Source of the DNA: Lactarius indigo
Taxonomy: Eukaryota; Basidiomycota; Agaricomycetes; Russulales; Russulaceae
NCBI GenBank assembly: GCA_025766275.1
Contig: JAFKAC010000073.1
Span: forward strand, 186,001 to 250,000
Direction of reading: 5' to 3'
Length of the DNA: 64,000 bases
Under the pieces are notes generated by a model, which was not told the origin of the DNA, did not search any database, and was given only the letters and a program-made list of their open reading frames with translations. The stretch's first letter is position 1. Every line of letters begins with the position of its first letter. Positions 10,744 through 23,639 of this stretch are shown piece by piece. The translations under genes were made by a program, and so were the position numbers.

Positions 10744-12009
10744 ACTGGAGCGCTGCGTACGGCGTTGCGTGCGTAAGGTGGGCGTGGCGGAGTTCTCTGA
10801 ATCGGTTTGTCAACTGCCTCCATTAGTCGGTTCGGAAGACATGTTAGCAGTGAGATGGGTCGAGACGTCGAATGTAGAGTACTGGACAGGCGACGTGAGG
10901 AAATGAGCGAGGTGGTGGTGGGGCGATCATGAGCTCACCAGGATCGTCTAGTATTGACTGTCTGCCATGCGACGATGTTGTGTTTCGGGCCTCTGCCAGT
11001 ATCCTCATCTTTAGGGTTTGGTCGTCGCGCTGGGAGGCAGCAACGAGCTTTAAGATGGAAGGGAGTAATCACGAGCTCACCGGGGGTTGTACATTGACTG
11101 CCTGCAGCATCGCACAAGGAGAGGTACTAGTAGAACTTGAACTTGCTGGAAACACGAGAAAGTTGCCCCACGCTCGGAGGTCATACTCAAAGTGGGCACT
11201 CCGAGTCAATGATGATAGGCGCTGAGGTCCAACGAACAGTATCAACAGAGCATCCGTTGAGGACCTTGAGAAATGTGGGTGAGCTGAGGGGGGCAAAAAC
11301 ATGGAAGTACTCGCCGATAGGTGAGACAGTAGAAGAGGATCGCAGGTCCATCGTCCCTTCATCTCGGATATGGGACCTTAGCTGAGGAGTCAACGAAGTC
11401 AACTATGGCCTTTGGTGTGGCACATACCAATATAGAGAGTACCGCTGAAAGTTGGTACACAGCCCGACGTTGCCCTGTGCAAAAATAAAAGGGGGTAGAC
11501 GTACTGAAAATTGATAAGCACGTACACTGGCAGTGCAGCATACACTGTGCACTGGCATCAGCGTCTGACCTTCTCACCTGATTTTTTGGTGGGGCACTAG
11601 ATGAAGTGGGTAGAAAGTGAGTGCAGTAAGAGGAGGGGGGGCTGCGTGCAGTAAAGACATGGGAGTGTAAAAAAAAAAAAAAGGGGGGACAATCCGAGCT
11701 TATCGATAAAGCGACGAAGTCAACGACTGGCGCAGCGGTCGAACACGTGACCCCTTTTGGGACGGGTGCTGGGCCCGAAATCACTAGTTTTCGCTCACTC
11801 CATCCACACACATCCACACACACACTCTCTCTCCCGGTCCCTTCCCTTACAACCATGCAAATGGACGACAACGACGCCGATCCCCCGCCGGTTGGCACTT
11901 AGCCCACTTGAAGACAGGCTGCGCGTCCTCATGCCTCGTGTTGCTTTGTTCCCTGGGCCTTCCGACCTCATCGCACCACCTTCTCTCCTCGTCGTCAACA
12001 ATTCCTTTC
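10744..12009. other. no recognisable gene; inside the Plavaka-type element
   Basis: Only short ORFs without recognisable domains. The segment upstream of the CCH1 fragment on the minus strand may be the captured gene's 5' flank. A run of 13 A near 11,670 and a CA/CT-rich stretch near 11,805-11,835 are present. The inverted word shared with 21,402-21,418 lies at 11,922-11,938. Confidence 0.5.
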
Positions 12010-12780
12010 ACCGACGCTTCGCCCATTGAACGCATTGGCCACACCGTTCCTTTGTCTCGGTAGAGGCATGTTCAATCTCCAAATCTCAATGCGTTACTGA
12101 CTCGGACCTTTCGTAATGTAGCATGCCCGCTGTCGTCACCGACCTCAGGCTCTTATTCATTATATCTCTTTCATGTCACCGTGTCCCTCACTGCTCGTCT
12201 CACCACATTATACCTTACACCCCCGATTCTGCCTCTCTTAATTGTCTCCGCATTCCGTCTCGCTTCCCACCTATGCCACCCATCTCCTACCTTACTTCTA
12301 CCTTACTTCTTCTGTGGTAGCTGTGGGTCCGCCTGTACTTAAAAACCACATCCTTGTTGCCGAATGAATGGTGATCGCTGTGTTTCCCCCTTTTCAGTCT
12401 GTACCAGCATAACTCGGTTCGACGTCAGGCCCTACCACGGGCATTCGCAACAAGCTACGCTTGTTGCCGTCTTGCTCTCGCCACCATAGACGACATTGCG
12501 TTTTATTCCGTCCTCGCTCGCTCTCGGCTCGTCTCGTCCTAGTATGGCGCTTCAAGTTCACTCTCACTCGGCGCCCTCAGGTCAACTCTTGGCCCTTGGC
12601 CCCCGTTATTATCTTCCTCTAACCCTTGTGGAATCCCCTCTGCCTTCCGACCTCACACGGACTCAGCTGCGTACAATACCAATTCTCTACGAGTTATCAC
12701 CTAGCTTGCGGATAGTGGTGGAATCATAGGCCATAAGCCTGAGCCTGAGTGCCGACCCAGTGGCAGTCAACTAGAGGCTG
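12010..12780. other. pyrimidine-rich non-coding block
   Basis: The plus strand is strongly C/T-rich with many TCTC, CTTC and CCTC words and no domain-bearing ORF. Similar composition recurs at 18,117-19,260 (same strand) and in complement at 20,330-21,660. It probably belongs to the subterminal or spacer DNA of the Plavaka-type element. Confidence 0.45.
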
Positions 12781-12840
12781 ATAGCTTGACGACTCGGACG
12801 CGATACTCGAGGCTTTATTTACTCGTACTGTACTCACAAG

Positions 12841-15363
12841 CTACTCAACCCTGGCAGGAATGTCATAGCGCGGGTCAAGTAAGTCATTATCGTCTGATTC
12901 GGTATCCACCTCCCCTTTTATTTCCGTCATCTCGACCTCCGAGTCCCTCATTGTTGCCCGCTGCTTCCCAATAATAGCGTGAAAGGCTAGCGCCTTTTCG
13001 AATATGTCGTCCCATTGCTGGTCTTTGAGAGTCGAGATCTTGTTGAGGAAGACAGAGGCACGCTTGACAACCTTTTCACCACGGGGGGTGATGAGCGTAT
13101 GATCACCCCAATTAGTCTTCGAGAATTCGGCACTTTTCTTATCCATGGGTAACTTGAGTGTTCCTGTCACGGAATATAGGAGGGCGCGATGAACCTAATA
13201 AAACATCAGGACGGGGACTTATATGGAATAAAAACTGACCGACCGCCTGGATGGAGTATATAAGGGCACCAATGGGCTTCTCTTGTACACGGTCCTCGAC
13301 ATCAACGCCGTTGATGATCTGTACATGTTCGAAGAAGGTTCGTGTGACCAGTCGGCCTTGGAAAATCCCCTGGGAGGAATATTGTGAGAACAACGATCCA
13401 AGTTTAAACTTAAACGTTACCTCTTGCTGAGCAGAGGGGTCGTTGTAGGTTGACTCCCAGATGAAGGGACGCTTCTTATCTGACATGTCATCTGCATCAC
13501 CAAGAAGGCTCTGAACAAATGTAGCCCTTTCTTCTTGTGTTTGTAGACCCTGTCGAGCAAATTCGGCACTGAGGGCTTTTTCTGCGGTGTCGGCAAACTT
13601 GTGGAGCCAGCTCGATATGGCGCGTTTAACCTGGAGGCCGGGGATAGTTGAGTGATGAGGACGACAAGGAATAGAGTGCTCACAAGGGTCTTGGCAACAA
13701 CGAAGCGGTAGCATTCGGTGTCGCCATCGTCAATTGGGTGATCTTCGCCAAAGACGATGTTCCAGACCTCAACGATAGTATCATCGCCTGGAGTATTCCA
13801 GGGCTTCAATGCACCAGTAGTATCTAAAGCGAGGGGAATGAGTTTTCTCTTGAAACGATTCTTGGTACCCTGGGGGAGGTTTTCGTATGAAATTTCTTTC
13901 TTCTTGTGGGATTTGTTCACAACGAGATCGCTATGTAGCGATGGAGCTGAGTGAATCTCCTGGACCTTCGTGATTGACTAGAGGGATCGAACATAAGGCG
14001 CACAGTGTTGAACAGTGATCGACCATGACATACCTTATACTTCGACGCCAACTTCTTATCCTGCTCGATAGTACCCCTAGCGTCATGCCTTTCCAATCCC
14101 TCATCATCAGGCACAAACCCGCCGTACCCGTAAGATACATTGCTATCAGGTTCTCTGCTAGTCGCGCCAGATGGAGGCTGGTCAAGATGGCCACTACCAC
14201 CTCAGCTCAGGCTGTGGTGGCGAGTGTTGAAGCCGCTGACAGAGTCACCTTCAGTTTCGGAGGTAATGGTACCAGAGCGTTGTCCAGGAAGGTTGCCACT
14301 GGCACTGATAAGAGCTGGAGTCTCAATACGTTTTACTTTCTGCCAGTTAAGTGCCAGTCCAGATGGTGGGCGAGAGGTTCTAGCATGTTTCGATGCGGGA
14401 CTGGGTGACATGAGGTGCGTGAGGGCGGAGAAGATAAACACTAAAATGGTAAGTCTTACCCTGGAGTTTGGCCAGACTTTGATGCCGTCGGTCTTCTCGA
14501 CTCTACAAATGGACTTGGTTCATCATTTATTGCTGCCGCCGCACTGATTTGCTCCCAAGCAATTTGTCCCTTTTTCTGTTTCTTACTCGTTTTCAACCGG
14601 ATGTTTGTATCTGGTTCTTCGCCCTCAAGTTCGGGCCCCTCATCAAGCTCTGTGTCCGACTCGGACTCATCACTGCCCACTGGTGCCTTGTACTCGCTCC
14701 CACTTGACTCGGATTCCTCAATGAGCACGGGAAATTTTGGATTGTCGCCCTCAGATGTCACCTCTTCAGTTTGTTGTAAGTATCTTGTTTCCCCATAACA
14801 ATAACTCTGCTCACGTTTGCCATGCCCGTTAAGACCATCAATGCTCAACTCTGGTGTAGTCGATCCCATCTCTAGGTCTGTTTTCGGGTCAGTGTTGTTT
14901 TTTTTTTTTTTTGGCAAAGTGATAAGCTCCGTCACACTGACTTGTGGCCGAGGCGTTACCGTTGCTCTTCCTCGGTCTTTTCACTGGGGTCTCTGAGTCT
15001 TCTTCACGTTCGGAGACAAGGTCTGGGCATCATCGGTAAGTGGTCTATGCTGCGTAAAATTACAATAATACCTTTATTGACTGTTTCAGGTAGGTCTCTG
15101 GTTCGCTTGGCTCTGGGCTGCGATGCTTTATCGACGGGGTTGTTTGCTTGTCGGTCCCTATCCTTTGTTTTCCGTTTTTCTGACTTCTCTAACTCAGCGA
15201 CACTTTGCATTTTAGCGGCTTTCAGCTTCTCAGCTAGTACCTTCGCCGCTGCCTTATCCTGTTTATCTGCTTTTACCTTCTCTGAACTCCGGCGTGGGGG
15301 CCCACGGTCGATGAAACCAGGATGAGCATTGGCGTTTGAGGCTCGAGTAACGCGATCAGCCAT
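12841..15363 (-). pseudogene. Plavaka-associated accessory gene (intron-containing or decayed)
   Basis: The minus-strand gene starts at 15,363 with MADRVTRASNANAHPGFIDR, followed by a Lys/Ala/Glu-rich, probably coiled-coil stretch. A very acidic Glu/Ser/Asp region follows (14,935-14,600). A conserved C-terminal part reads KRAISSWLHKFADTAEKAL, GIFQGRLVTRTFFEHV, EKPIGALIYSIQAVGQFL and NWGDHTLITPRGEK (13,640-13,090). I recognise this as a family repeated in Agaricomycete genomes beside such transposases; its function is not known to me. The reading frame changes at several points that look like short introns, so it may be intact but spliced. It is divergent from the transposase gene with about 200 bp between them. 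Confidence 0.55.
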
Positions 15364-15559
15364 GATTGGGAGTAAAGAGAGATGGGACTCCGAAAATTTT
15401 TCGATTATTGGTGAGTGTTGATCCCCCTGCCCGATGGTACAATTTGTGGCTGATTGCGCTGGACAAACTGCACAGTTACTACCTCATGGGGGGGACCAAA
15501 TTAAGGTCTAATGTGCCATGCGAATGCGACTACGCTTACATCTATTCTGACTTAGGACA
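15364..15559. promoter_or_regulatory. shared promoter region between two divergent transposon genes
   Basis: The interval separates the accessory gene start (minus, 15,363) from the first transposase ATG (plus, 15,560). No clear TATA box stands out. Its position makes it the likely bidirectional promoter of the element. Confidence 0.4.
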
Positions 15560-18500
15560 ATGAAGAAACGATCCTCGTACCATGCTCGAGTTTTCCCCTG
15601 CCCGTATAAGTGTGGCCTGTACTGCCGCTCGGCAGGTGGACTCACTCAACACCGTACTGTTTGTTCCAACAACCCAGCAAACCGCCATGCATCTACACCT
15701 TCCCCAGATCCGACCATAGGGCCACCTCAAACGCCAACGCCTCAAACGCCAACACCTCCTCTTACTTCTCCTGCCCCTCAAACGCCTGAAAATCTTGGTC
15801 GATACTCTCACCCAGCCACTCCTGGCTCTGTGCGCCGATATCAGTAGACAACAAATAGAAGAGGTGTAAAGAGTCAGATACACCCATATCTTGATGGTTC
15901 GTTCTTTCGATGGCTCCGAGTCTAAACTGCTGTTTTACTTATGTTAGTTTGTACAGGGCAGCCTTGTGACGCAGATGGTTTCAATCTACCTAAAGATACC
16001 CCCCCAACTCCTGAGGAACCGCGTGCAAATGATGACTTTTTCCCTTACTCCTCACGCGCCGAGTTTGAGTTAGCTGATTTCTTATTTCGGAGGGTTCAGA
16101 TGGCCGGGGCCAAGATTTCCGATCTAATGGATATCTGGGCCGTGTATCAACAAATCTATGAGATCGACCCTACTTATGGACCGCCCTTTTCCAGTGCACA
16201 GGATCTATACAACACGATTGATAGCACGGAAATAGGCGGTGTAGCTTGGCAGGCCTTCTCAGTAGAATTCAATGGAGATGCCACCAGTGATTCGGCTCCG
16301 CCATGGAAGAGGAAGTCGTATGAGGTCTGGTTTCGAGACCCTCTCAAGGTTGTGGAGGCACAGATAGCAAACAAGGAATATGTGCTTGAGGTGGATTACG
16401 CACCTAAGCGTATGTTTAGCAGGGCAGGAAAACGTCAGTACTCGGATTTCATGTCCGGTAATTGGGCATGGGAGCAGGCGGTATGTTATTTCTCCTCGAT
16501 TGGTCACTGGCATAAGCTAATTCCGTGGGACATAGGACATCATTTCGAAAGATCCAGAGACACATGGATCCACTTTTGTACCCGTGATCCTCGGAAGTGA
16601 TAAAACTACCGTTTCGGTAGCAACGGGCCACAACGAGTACTATCCATTGTACATCTCCATTGGGAACGTCCAGAACCACGTGAGGAGAGCGCATCGAAAT
16701 GCTGTCAGCCTTGTGGGGTTCCTTGCGATTCCAAAGAGTGGGAATTTACTAGTACGCAACGTTTTTCGAGCTGACCAAGACCTTTACTAGCCAATAAGCA
16801 ACATGAGGAGAGCTCAGAGTTCCGCAAATTTCGACGTCAGCTCTTCCATACATCCCTCACACATATTCTGTACTCTCTTGAACCGTGGATGACCAAGTCG
16901 CGGATTACCCAATGTGGGGATGGTTATTTTAGGCGTGTTATTTATGGGCTGGGTCCCTACATCGCGGATTACCCCGAGCAAACCCTTTTGGCAGGCGTTG
17001 TATCCGGGTGGTGCCCAAAGTAAGTTTCCCGCTCTTAGTACCATTCTCAAGCTCACTTTGATCGGATAGATGTACAGCTCAACCAAGCAAATTTGATGAT
17101 GACGCAACGGCAATCTTCCGGTCACACGCTCACACCGAGTTGTTGAAAGACACTTTTGAGGGTCAACCTGGAATTTTATGGGAAGGATACGGCATCATCA
17201 GCGATATTATAGTGAGTGACTCGTAACGTCTGCCTACTAGCGTAGGTCATGCGTGCTCATTGTCCAATAGCCCTTCACAGCTCATTTTCCGCGAGCTAAC
17301 ATTCATGAACTCCTATCGCCAGATCTCCTCCATCAAGTCATCAAGGGTACATTCAAGGACCACCTTGTCGAATGGATAACCGATTACCTCCAGATTGTCC
17401 ACGGAAAGTCTCGTGCAAATGAGACACTTGCTGACATAGACCGGCGGTGCGTGTCTGAGTCCTCTCACAACCAAATTAAAAGCAACATGGAATATCAACC
17501 CTTCGTTAGGATTGCTGCAGTACCTTTATTTCCGGGTCTGCGACGATTCCCTGAGGGCCGCGGTTTCAAACAATGGACAGGCGACAACTCAAAGGCTCTG
17601 ATGAAGGTCCGTCGTTGACTCTTCAATTGCTTACTGCGGGCTAACTCTGATCATGTGTAGGTTTATCTGCCAGCTATTGTAGGTTACGTCCCTCCCCAGA
17701 TGGTCCAGGCACTTGCAGCGTTCATGGAATTCTGCTATCTTGCCCGACGATCACAGCTTGACGAAGACACATTGGATCAAATTGATATGGCTGTGGCCCG
17801 TTTCCATCACGAGCGCGAAATCTTCAAGGAAACGGGTGTGCGGAAGGACTTCTCATTGCCACAACAACACTCGCTTTCCCACTACTGTTTCCTCATCCAA
17901 CAATTTGGTGCCCCAAACAGACTCTGTTCATCGATTACCGAGTCTAAGCACATCAAAGCCGTCAAAGAACCTTGGCGTTGCTCGAGCCGCAATGAGCCAC
18001 TTGGTCAAATGCTGTTAACAAATCAGCGTTTGGACAAGCTTGCGGCAACCCGTGTTGATTTGGGAGCACGCTGTAACGGCAGCACGGCCTTTGGGCCCGA
18101 AACTGGCTGTTTCTGAGTATCTCAGCCACTCCGCAATTGTCACCTGTCACGCTTATCTCGTCCATCACCACCAACTCATCAACCTGTCCTCGCTCACTTC
18201 GCCTCGCCTCGTCTTTCACCCTTCCTCCTTCATCTCGTCGTCAAATCTGTCGTTCCTTGCCTCGCCATCTTCCCCGTCTCTTCTGTCATCATCGGACGCC
18301 ACCCGATTGCCCGTACTGGGCTAACATCGCCTTCAAGCCTCCCAACTGCGACACCAACGGCCTCAAGTCTACCATGCTTCCACCACTCACCATTCCTTTG
18401 CTTTCCCCGACGTCTTCATCGCCTCCTTCATGTCTTCACCCTCGGCCGATCGACTTCGCGTCATCGCCTCTCAAGCCACGACTTTTCATCGAACTGTTCT

Positions 18501-20128
18501 AGTTCGCGCTCTCTGTCTCGGGCACAGGCGCGCCCAATATCGTTTAATTTTACCCTTCTTTTTCTGACATTTTTCTTTGTACTCGTAGTGCGCGTTGTTG
18601 ATATGTCCGGCGCTGTCGTTCGGCCACGCTCCCTTGTTCCCCGACTCTCCTACTTTCACGATGACTCGTACCCTTTTCCCGCGCTCACCTCGTGTTTCCA
18701 CCTGTTAATTCCTTCTCCACCTATGACTTTCAGTTTACCTTTCCCCACTTTTACACTTCCTTCCTCACACCTTTCAACTTAATCGCAATTTACTTCATCT
18801 GGCTTTAGGTACTGACTGCATGTATAAAAGCCTCGGGTTCGCGTTCGGAATGTACCAGTTGATCTTCCCCCATCCTTTCCCTTTCGTATTTCATGTGATT
18901 CAACTGTCTTTCGGGTCAGGCCTTAAAGTCGAAGGCACTCGAATCGCTTTTCTCAATCGCTCGAAGTCGTACCCCTCGCCTACCTCAAGATCGACTCTCG
19001 TCTCATCTTCTCGACTCCATCGCTAACCCCTTTGTTCCTCTCTAGATAATTTCCCTTCGCGATTGATCTAACGATCTTCGCGAAGTGTTCTTTTGCTCGG
19101 CTCTGTCCATCATCTCTCTTGTTAACGTCTCGGGTCATTCCTCTCGTATCAATCCCTTATCCCATCATCATCCTGGGCTGCTTTCCCTTTTAACTCCCCT
19201 CTACTGCACCCTCTGCCCACGCTTACTCATGCACGCACTTTCGAGCACGTTCAATGCGGAATGCTGGAAGCTCCACTACTGACATCTAGTATTGCTATTG
19301 ACTCGGAGCCTCCAAGGTCCATGGGTGCTGGTGGTCGTGACGGCGGAGGCAATGTTGAAGCCGCCGGCAGAATCACTTCTATGGGGGATGTGCGGCTTTC
19401 CCGTAACCCCGGTAAGCAAACATACAAGATACTGCTATGTATAGTATTGACCCAATTTAGCTCGAGGCTATCCGAAAACCATTGACAGACTTTCTGCTTA
19501 TGTCAATCAGCCGCAACTTCTTGAATACATTTGCCGTTTTCTGTACGATCAATTCCATCCCAAGGCAGAAGTGTGCAGCATGGACGTTCCACTCCATTTG
19601 TGCCCATGTGTCTCCAACACACTTCGCATCAAGGTTTTTCATTCTGCTGTGTGTACATACCATGCTCCAAGTGACCTCTCGGGAATCGGTGGCATGCACC
19701 GTGAATTCATTTGTGCCACTCCTTCATGGAAGAAAGGTCCTGGTCGTTATGACTGCATCTACGTTGAGAGGGATTCCAAGCTGGATGGTTTTTTGGGACT
19801 TTCGGTTGCACGCATAAACCTCCTCTTCTCATTCAGCTTTCAGAATACCGTATACCCCTGTGCATTCGTGCAGTGGTTTTCTACTTACGGCAACTCTCCA
19901 TGTGAAGACACAGGCCTCTGGAGGGTGAAGCCCGAGTTTGATTCAAGGGGAAGACGGATGTGTTCAGTGATACATGTTGATATGATTCTCTGTTTGGCAC
20001 ACCTTATTGGTGCAGCAGGGGCCCAGAAACTCCCAAGAACCTTTACACATCACGACTCTCTGTATGCGTTCCAACTTTTTTATGTAAACAAGTATGCAGA
20101 TCATCATGCACACGAGATCACATTCTAG
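15560..20128 (+). pseudogene. Plavaka-type transposase (spliced, probably interrupted)
   Basis: The N-terminus carries a zinc-finger-like segment (CPYKCGLYCRSAGGLTQH, then C). The conserved core follows in order: AEFELADFLFRRVQM and DIWAVYQQ; YEVWFRDPL and FMSGNWAWEQA; VILGSDKTTVSVATG and YYPLYISIGNV; IYGLGPYIADYPEQ and HELLSPDLLHQVIKGTFKDH; GRGFKQWTGDNSKALMKVYL, FGAPNRLCSSITESKHIK and QMLLTNQRLDKLAATR. The C-terminus reads ARGYPKTIDRLSAY, GRYDCIYVERDS, CAFVQWF and FYVNKYADHHAHEI. Breaks coincide with plausible GT-AG introns (for example near 17,020-17,070, 17,213-17,271, 19,410-19,460). About 1.1 kb of pyrimidine-rich DNA (18,117-19,260) separates the core from the C-terminus and may be an insertion. 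Plavaka enzymes are CACTA-like DDE transposases of fungi. Whether this copy is active is undecided. Confidence 0.75.
18117..19260. other. pyrimidine-rich block inside the transposase gene
   Basis: C/T-rich plus strand without coding motifs, lying between transposase segments ending KLAATRVDLGARC and starting near DVRLSRNP. It is far longer than the other introns here. Either a nested non-autonomous insertion or an unusually long intron/spacer; ends and target duplications were not resolved. Confidence 0.45.
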
Positions 20129-20129
20129 T

Positions 20130-22690
20130 CCTTTACAGTAAATGTCACAGTAGTGGTGTAAGATAAGAGTGTTCAGTGAATCCGAAAGCGGAGAGAGATT
20201 TCGCCAGCATTGGAGACAAGACTGAGATCCGAAGGCATGTGCGTTGGCAAGGTGCTGGCTGTGATAGCAATCGGGCCAGAGTGCCGTGAGGGTGGAACGT
20301 GGAAGCGCTAGCACGACATCTACTACGAGGGAACTTGAAGAAGGGAGTGGGCCGCCGGGGTGAAAGGGTCGAAGTCGAACTGCAGAGAGCGGATGTCGAA
20401 GGAGTCGGGAGAGCAGGCTCGGCAGGTGTCCAAGGGTTTTAAGGACGACGATGTGAGTGGAGGCTAGGATAAAAGCGGTGTTCTAAGGTGGTAAAGGGCG
20501 GGCAGGGTGGTATGGCCCGAGGTCGGCAGCTCAGACAATGGCGGCGAGGCGAGGTTGGAAGCGTTCAAAGGCAGGCAGGGCTTCGGGCAGGGCTGGTTGA
20601 CGCGAGAGCAGGGGCAAAAGTTTAGGGAGTAGACACGAGACAGGATACTCGGAGGAAAACAACGGTGGTATTGATGAGACAAGAACGTGAGCTCATATAC
20701 ATGCGATCCGTATACGACGTGTTCAAAGCTAAGTCAAACGTATAGTGAGAGAGACCGGGGGGGGGGGGTAACAGGAGTTGAGATACGAGCGTAGGGATCG
20801 ATCAACGAACGGGAAGTGATCGATGAATGGGAAGTGGCATAGGTACGAGCAGAGAAAATGGAATATCGGGGTGAACACGAGAAGAGAGATACCCTAAGTT
20901 AGAAGGAAAAGAGAAAGGAGCGTTAAGTAATTACAGACAAAGGAAGTTGAGACGGATGACGTACAACAAATGACCTCCGACGACAGCACGACAACCAGCG
21001 CAATCTCCAGCGGTGTCTTGTGGGTGGCTAAGAACAGCCGACCAGGTGGAATGGCGAGAGACGAGTGGTTAGCAGAGTGGTAGTGTCTTGATAGGTTGAA
21101 AGGAAAAGGGTGCGGTCGACGCTGAACAGGCGATACAATGAATGAAGGAGTCAGGCACGAGTTCCGAGGCATGGGCATCGGATAGCATCGTGTAGGTGTG
21201 GGGGGTCAAGACAAGAAGGGCAGTGATACCAGACAGCGAGAACGATGTGGTAGGGAACGGTAGAGACGAGGCTGAAAACGATGAGGCAGAAGTGATGGAT
21301 TAAGGTTGAATATTAGCGTATGAAGTAGGCAGGGGAACGAGGACAAGGAAAGGATGGCCGAGATAGAAATGTGGAGCGGCAGCGACTTGGCAAAGGCGAC
21401 TCGAGGCATGAGGACGCGTGGCATATTTGTGAGTGGCCTAAGAGCCGTCTTGCAGTGAATCCGACTTGGGATCATTGTTGTGCATCAGAGTAGTGTCGAG
21501 GGAGGGAACAAAGGAGTGATACAGTGTGTGTGGATGCGGATGCGGATGCGGATGGAAAGAGCGCAAGATAGAGGTGGTGCCACGCCATGGAAACACGAGA
21601 CCAACATGGGAGCCAAGACATGCGACGTCAGACTGAGACCAAGAAGCCAAAAATAGACAATTTCAGGCCCAGAGCCGAGGTGTCCTTACAATGGGAAGGT
21701 CATTGGTGCGGTGTGGCCGGAGCTGTGGTAGAGCGTCCCTTGAGTGAGATGGACAGAGCATCATAGATCTGTTTGTCTGTGTATTACAGGTGATCTATGA
21801 GTGATTTTCGGAGTTCTCGCTAATCGGTCATTGAAACAGGAAGTTCTAGAGTCTGCAGAACGGCGTTCACACTCTGCTCAAGGTAGAGCACGCCTTACCC
21901 CTACACACCACTGAGCTACATGGCGACCAGCAAGGAGTGGGTGTTTGATTTGTCCGCATCCTCTCCGCCCCCACATCGAGGCCTGGAATCGCACAAGTAA
22001 GTCCAAGTTCTTACGTACTTCTGCTAGCATTGATGATCAGTTATAGCAGCCCTTGTGCTTCTAGCCCCTTGGTCCGTGTATCAATGAAGAGCCATAATTT
22101 GGTCTTGTCCTCCGAAACCATGGGGCCACTCCCTGGGGTCGAAGTCTACGTTGTCAGTTCAAATCCAAGCACACATGACATTCGAATCAAGTTTCCAGAA
22201 AATTTACAACAAACCCTTGTCGCCACCATAATCTCAGCTTTCCGAAAGCTCAACAAATTGGTAGTCCATGCCAGTGAGCCTTTCACATTTTCTGACTTAA
22301 TATTAAGCTCATCACAATCATCTAAGACTCATACGAATTTAAGATTGTATTTTCCCACCATGAGGTAGATGTCACGGCTGCCTCTGCGTTAATTAACGAA
22401 GATTGGGAACTTATCATTCGAGTTCGGAGGGTTAGCTGGTTGCACCAACATTTTTTGTCATCTGCGTATTACTAGTAGTTATTTCAAATTATGCCCAACT
22501 TGCAAATTTAACGGTCTCTCTGCTCCCTGGCCCCAGCAACTGCGTATATCTCGCCCTGCTCACTCCACCCTCCTGCAATGGTTCAGGCTTTTTGAGGTTG
22601 AAAGACGAGACATCACAGTACTTCTCGAGCGGGGGCATTATATTCTGGTGCGTCATCACATGCCGTTCCCCCATTCCCCCGCCTTTGGCC
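20130..22690. other. purine-rich spacer, no gene assigned
   Basis: From about 20,330 to 21,660 the plus strand is A/G-rich, a mirror of the C/T-rich blocks on the other side of the transposase. It includes a G run near 20,757 and a short GGATGC repeat near 21,535. From 21,700 to 22,690 short ORFs occur, one (22,030-22,368) with a plausible protein composition, but no family was recognised. Confidence 0.45.
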
Positions 22691-22699
22691 TAATAACCT

Positions 22700-23110
22700 A
22701 CCCATTTCGCTAGTGCCTTCCTTTGGTCGGCCTTGTCTTCAATTGCTGAGATCCTAGCACTCTTGGCACAGCAACTCATTGTGGTAAAACACGCCCGAGC
22801 CGCCATGTACCATCCTTTTATCGAAGCTGTCGCTCTCACCATTGTCAACGTGCCAATCACCTTTGTCACCATTATGATATTCTCCATCATCCTCTACTTC
22901 ATGGTTGGTTTGCGGGCTTCTGCGACCCAATTTTTGTGAGTAGCTATTTATACCTCATCCCATTTCAGTGGCTCATGAACCTGTCGTAGCACATTCTTCC
23001 TATTCATCTTCACCGTGGCCTTGGTAATGAAGGCATGGTTCCGCTGCGTGGCAGCGGCTCTTGGAGACCCAGCGCCTGCACAGACAATTACCAGCAACAC
23101 ACTCATACGT
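22700..23110 (+). pseudogene. ABCG/PDR transporter fragment (membrane domain)
   Basis: Encodes SALSSIAEILALLAQQLIVV, AAMYHPFIEAVALTIVN and PITFVTIMIFSIILYFMVGL, then after a short intron (about 22,937-22,989) FIFTVALVMKAWFRCVAAAL. This matches the early transmembrane part of PDR-type ABCG exporters. The rest of the half-transporter is missing; ABCC sequence follows, and another ABCG piece appears at 25,230. It is a captured gene fragment in the Plavaka-type element. Confidence 0.7.
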
Positions 23111-23639
23111 CATTTTTCAGGAAAAACCAGAAAAAACTCGGCTTCCCTCACCACATGATGGACCAGGTCGTCCTTGCCACCATAGATGAGGCGCTGGCCC
23201 AAAAGCTTCCATCATGAGTGCTCCTGTCATCATGTAGCGCACTTGCACCCCATTCTCAGTCTCCATTTCCTGATATGCATGCTACGGGAATTGTACTGTT
23301 GCTCTCAGACTTTGGATCCACCCGCTCCTCATCCCGTCCCCTCTCGTCCTCCTCGTCCAGGCCATATTCTCGTCTGGTCCAGTTTGATGGCTTCACTGCG
23401 AAGACGCACCAGTGGCTGCTACCCGCGCCGACTCTCGTGTCACTGTGGCCCGCCCTGTGAGTGCATGCTAATTTGTTCTGACCGACACTTTGGGGAGATG
23501 GTTGTCACATACATCACTTACGTGCGTGCGCTCGACCCGCTCAGGCTACTAGTAGTGTCTGAACTGGCAATGTCCGCAGACTGCAATTATGAAGCGCGCA
23601 CTTACACGTATTATTTTCGTGTTCCTCTCCAAGAGTGCC

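Noticed and set aside
11664..11690. A-run as the tail of a retroposed mRNA
   Set aside because: Followed by a G-run, no target duplication and no cDNA-like gene next to it.
21885..21930. tRNA-like A-box (TAGCTCAGTGG) on the minus strand
   Set aside because: No matching B-box, no acceptor stem and no clover-leaf could be formed downstream; treated as chance or a degraded tRNA-derived remnant.
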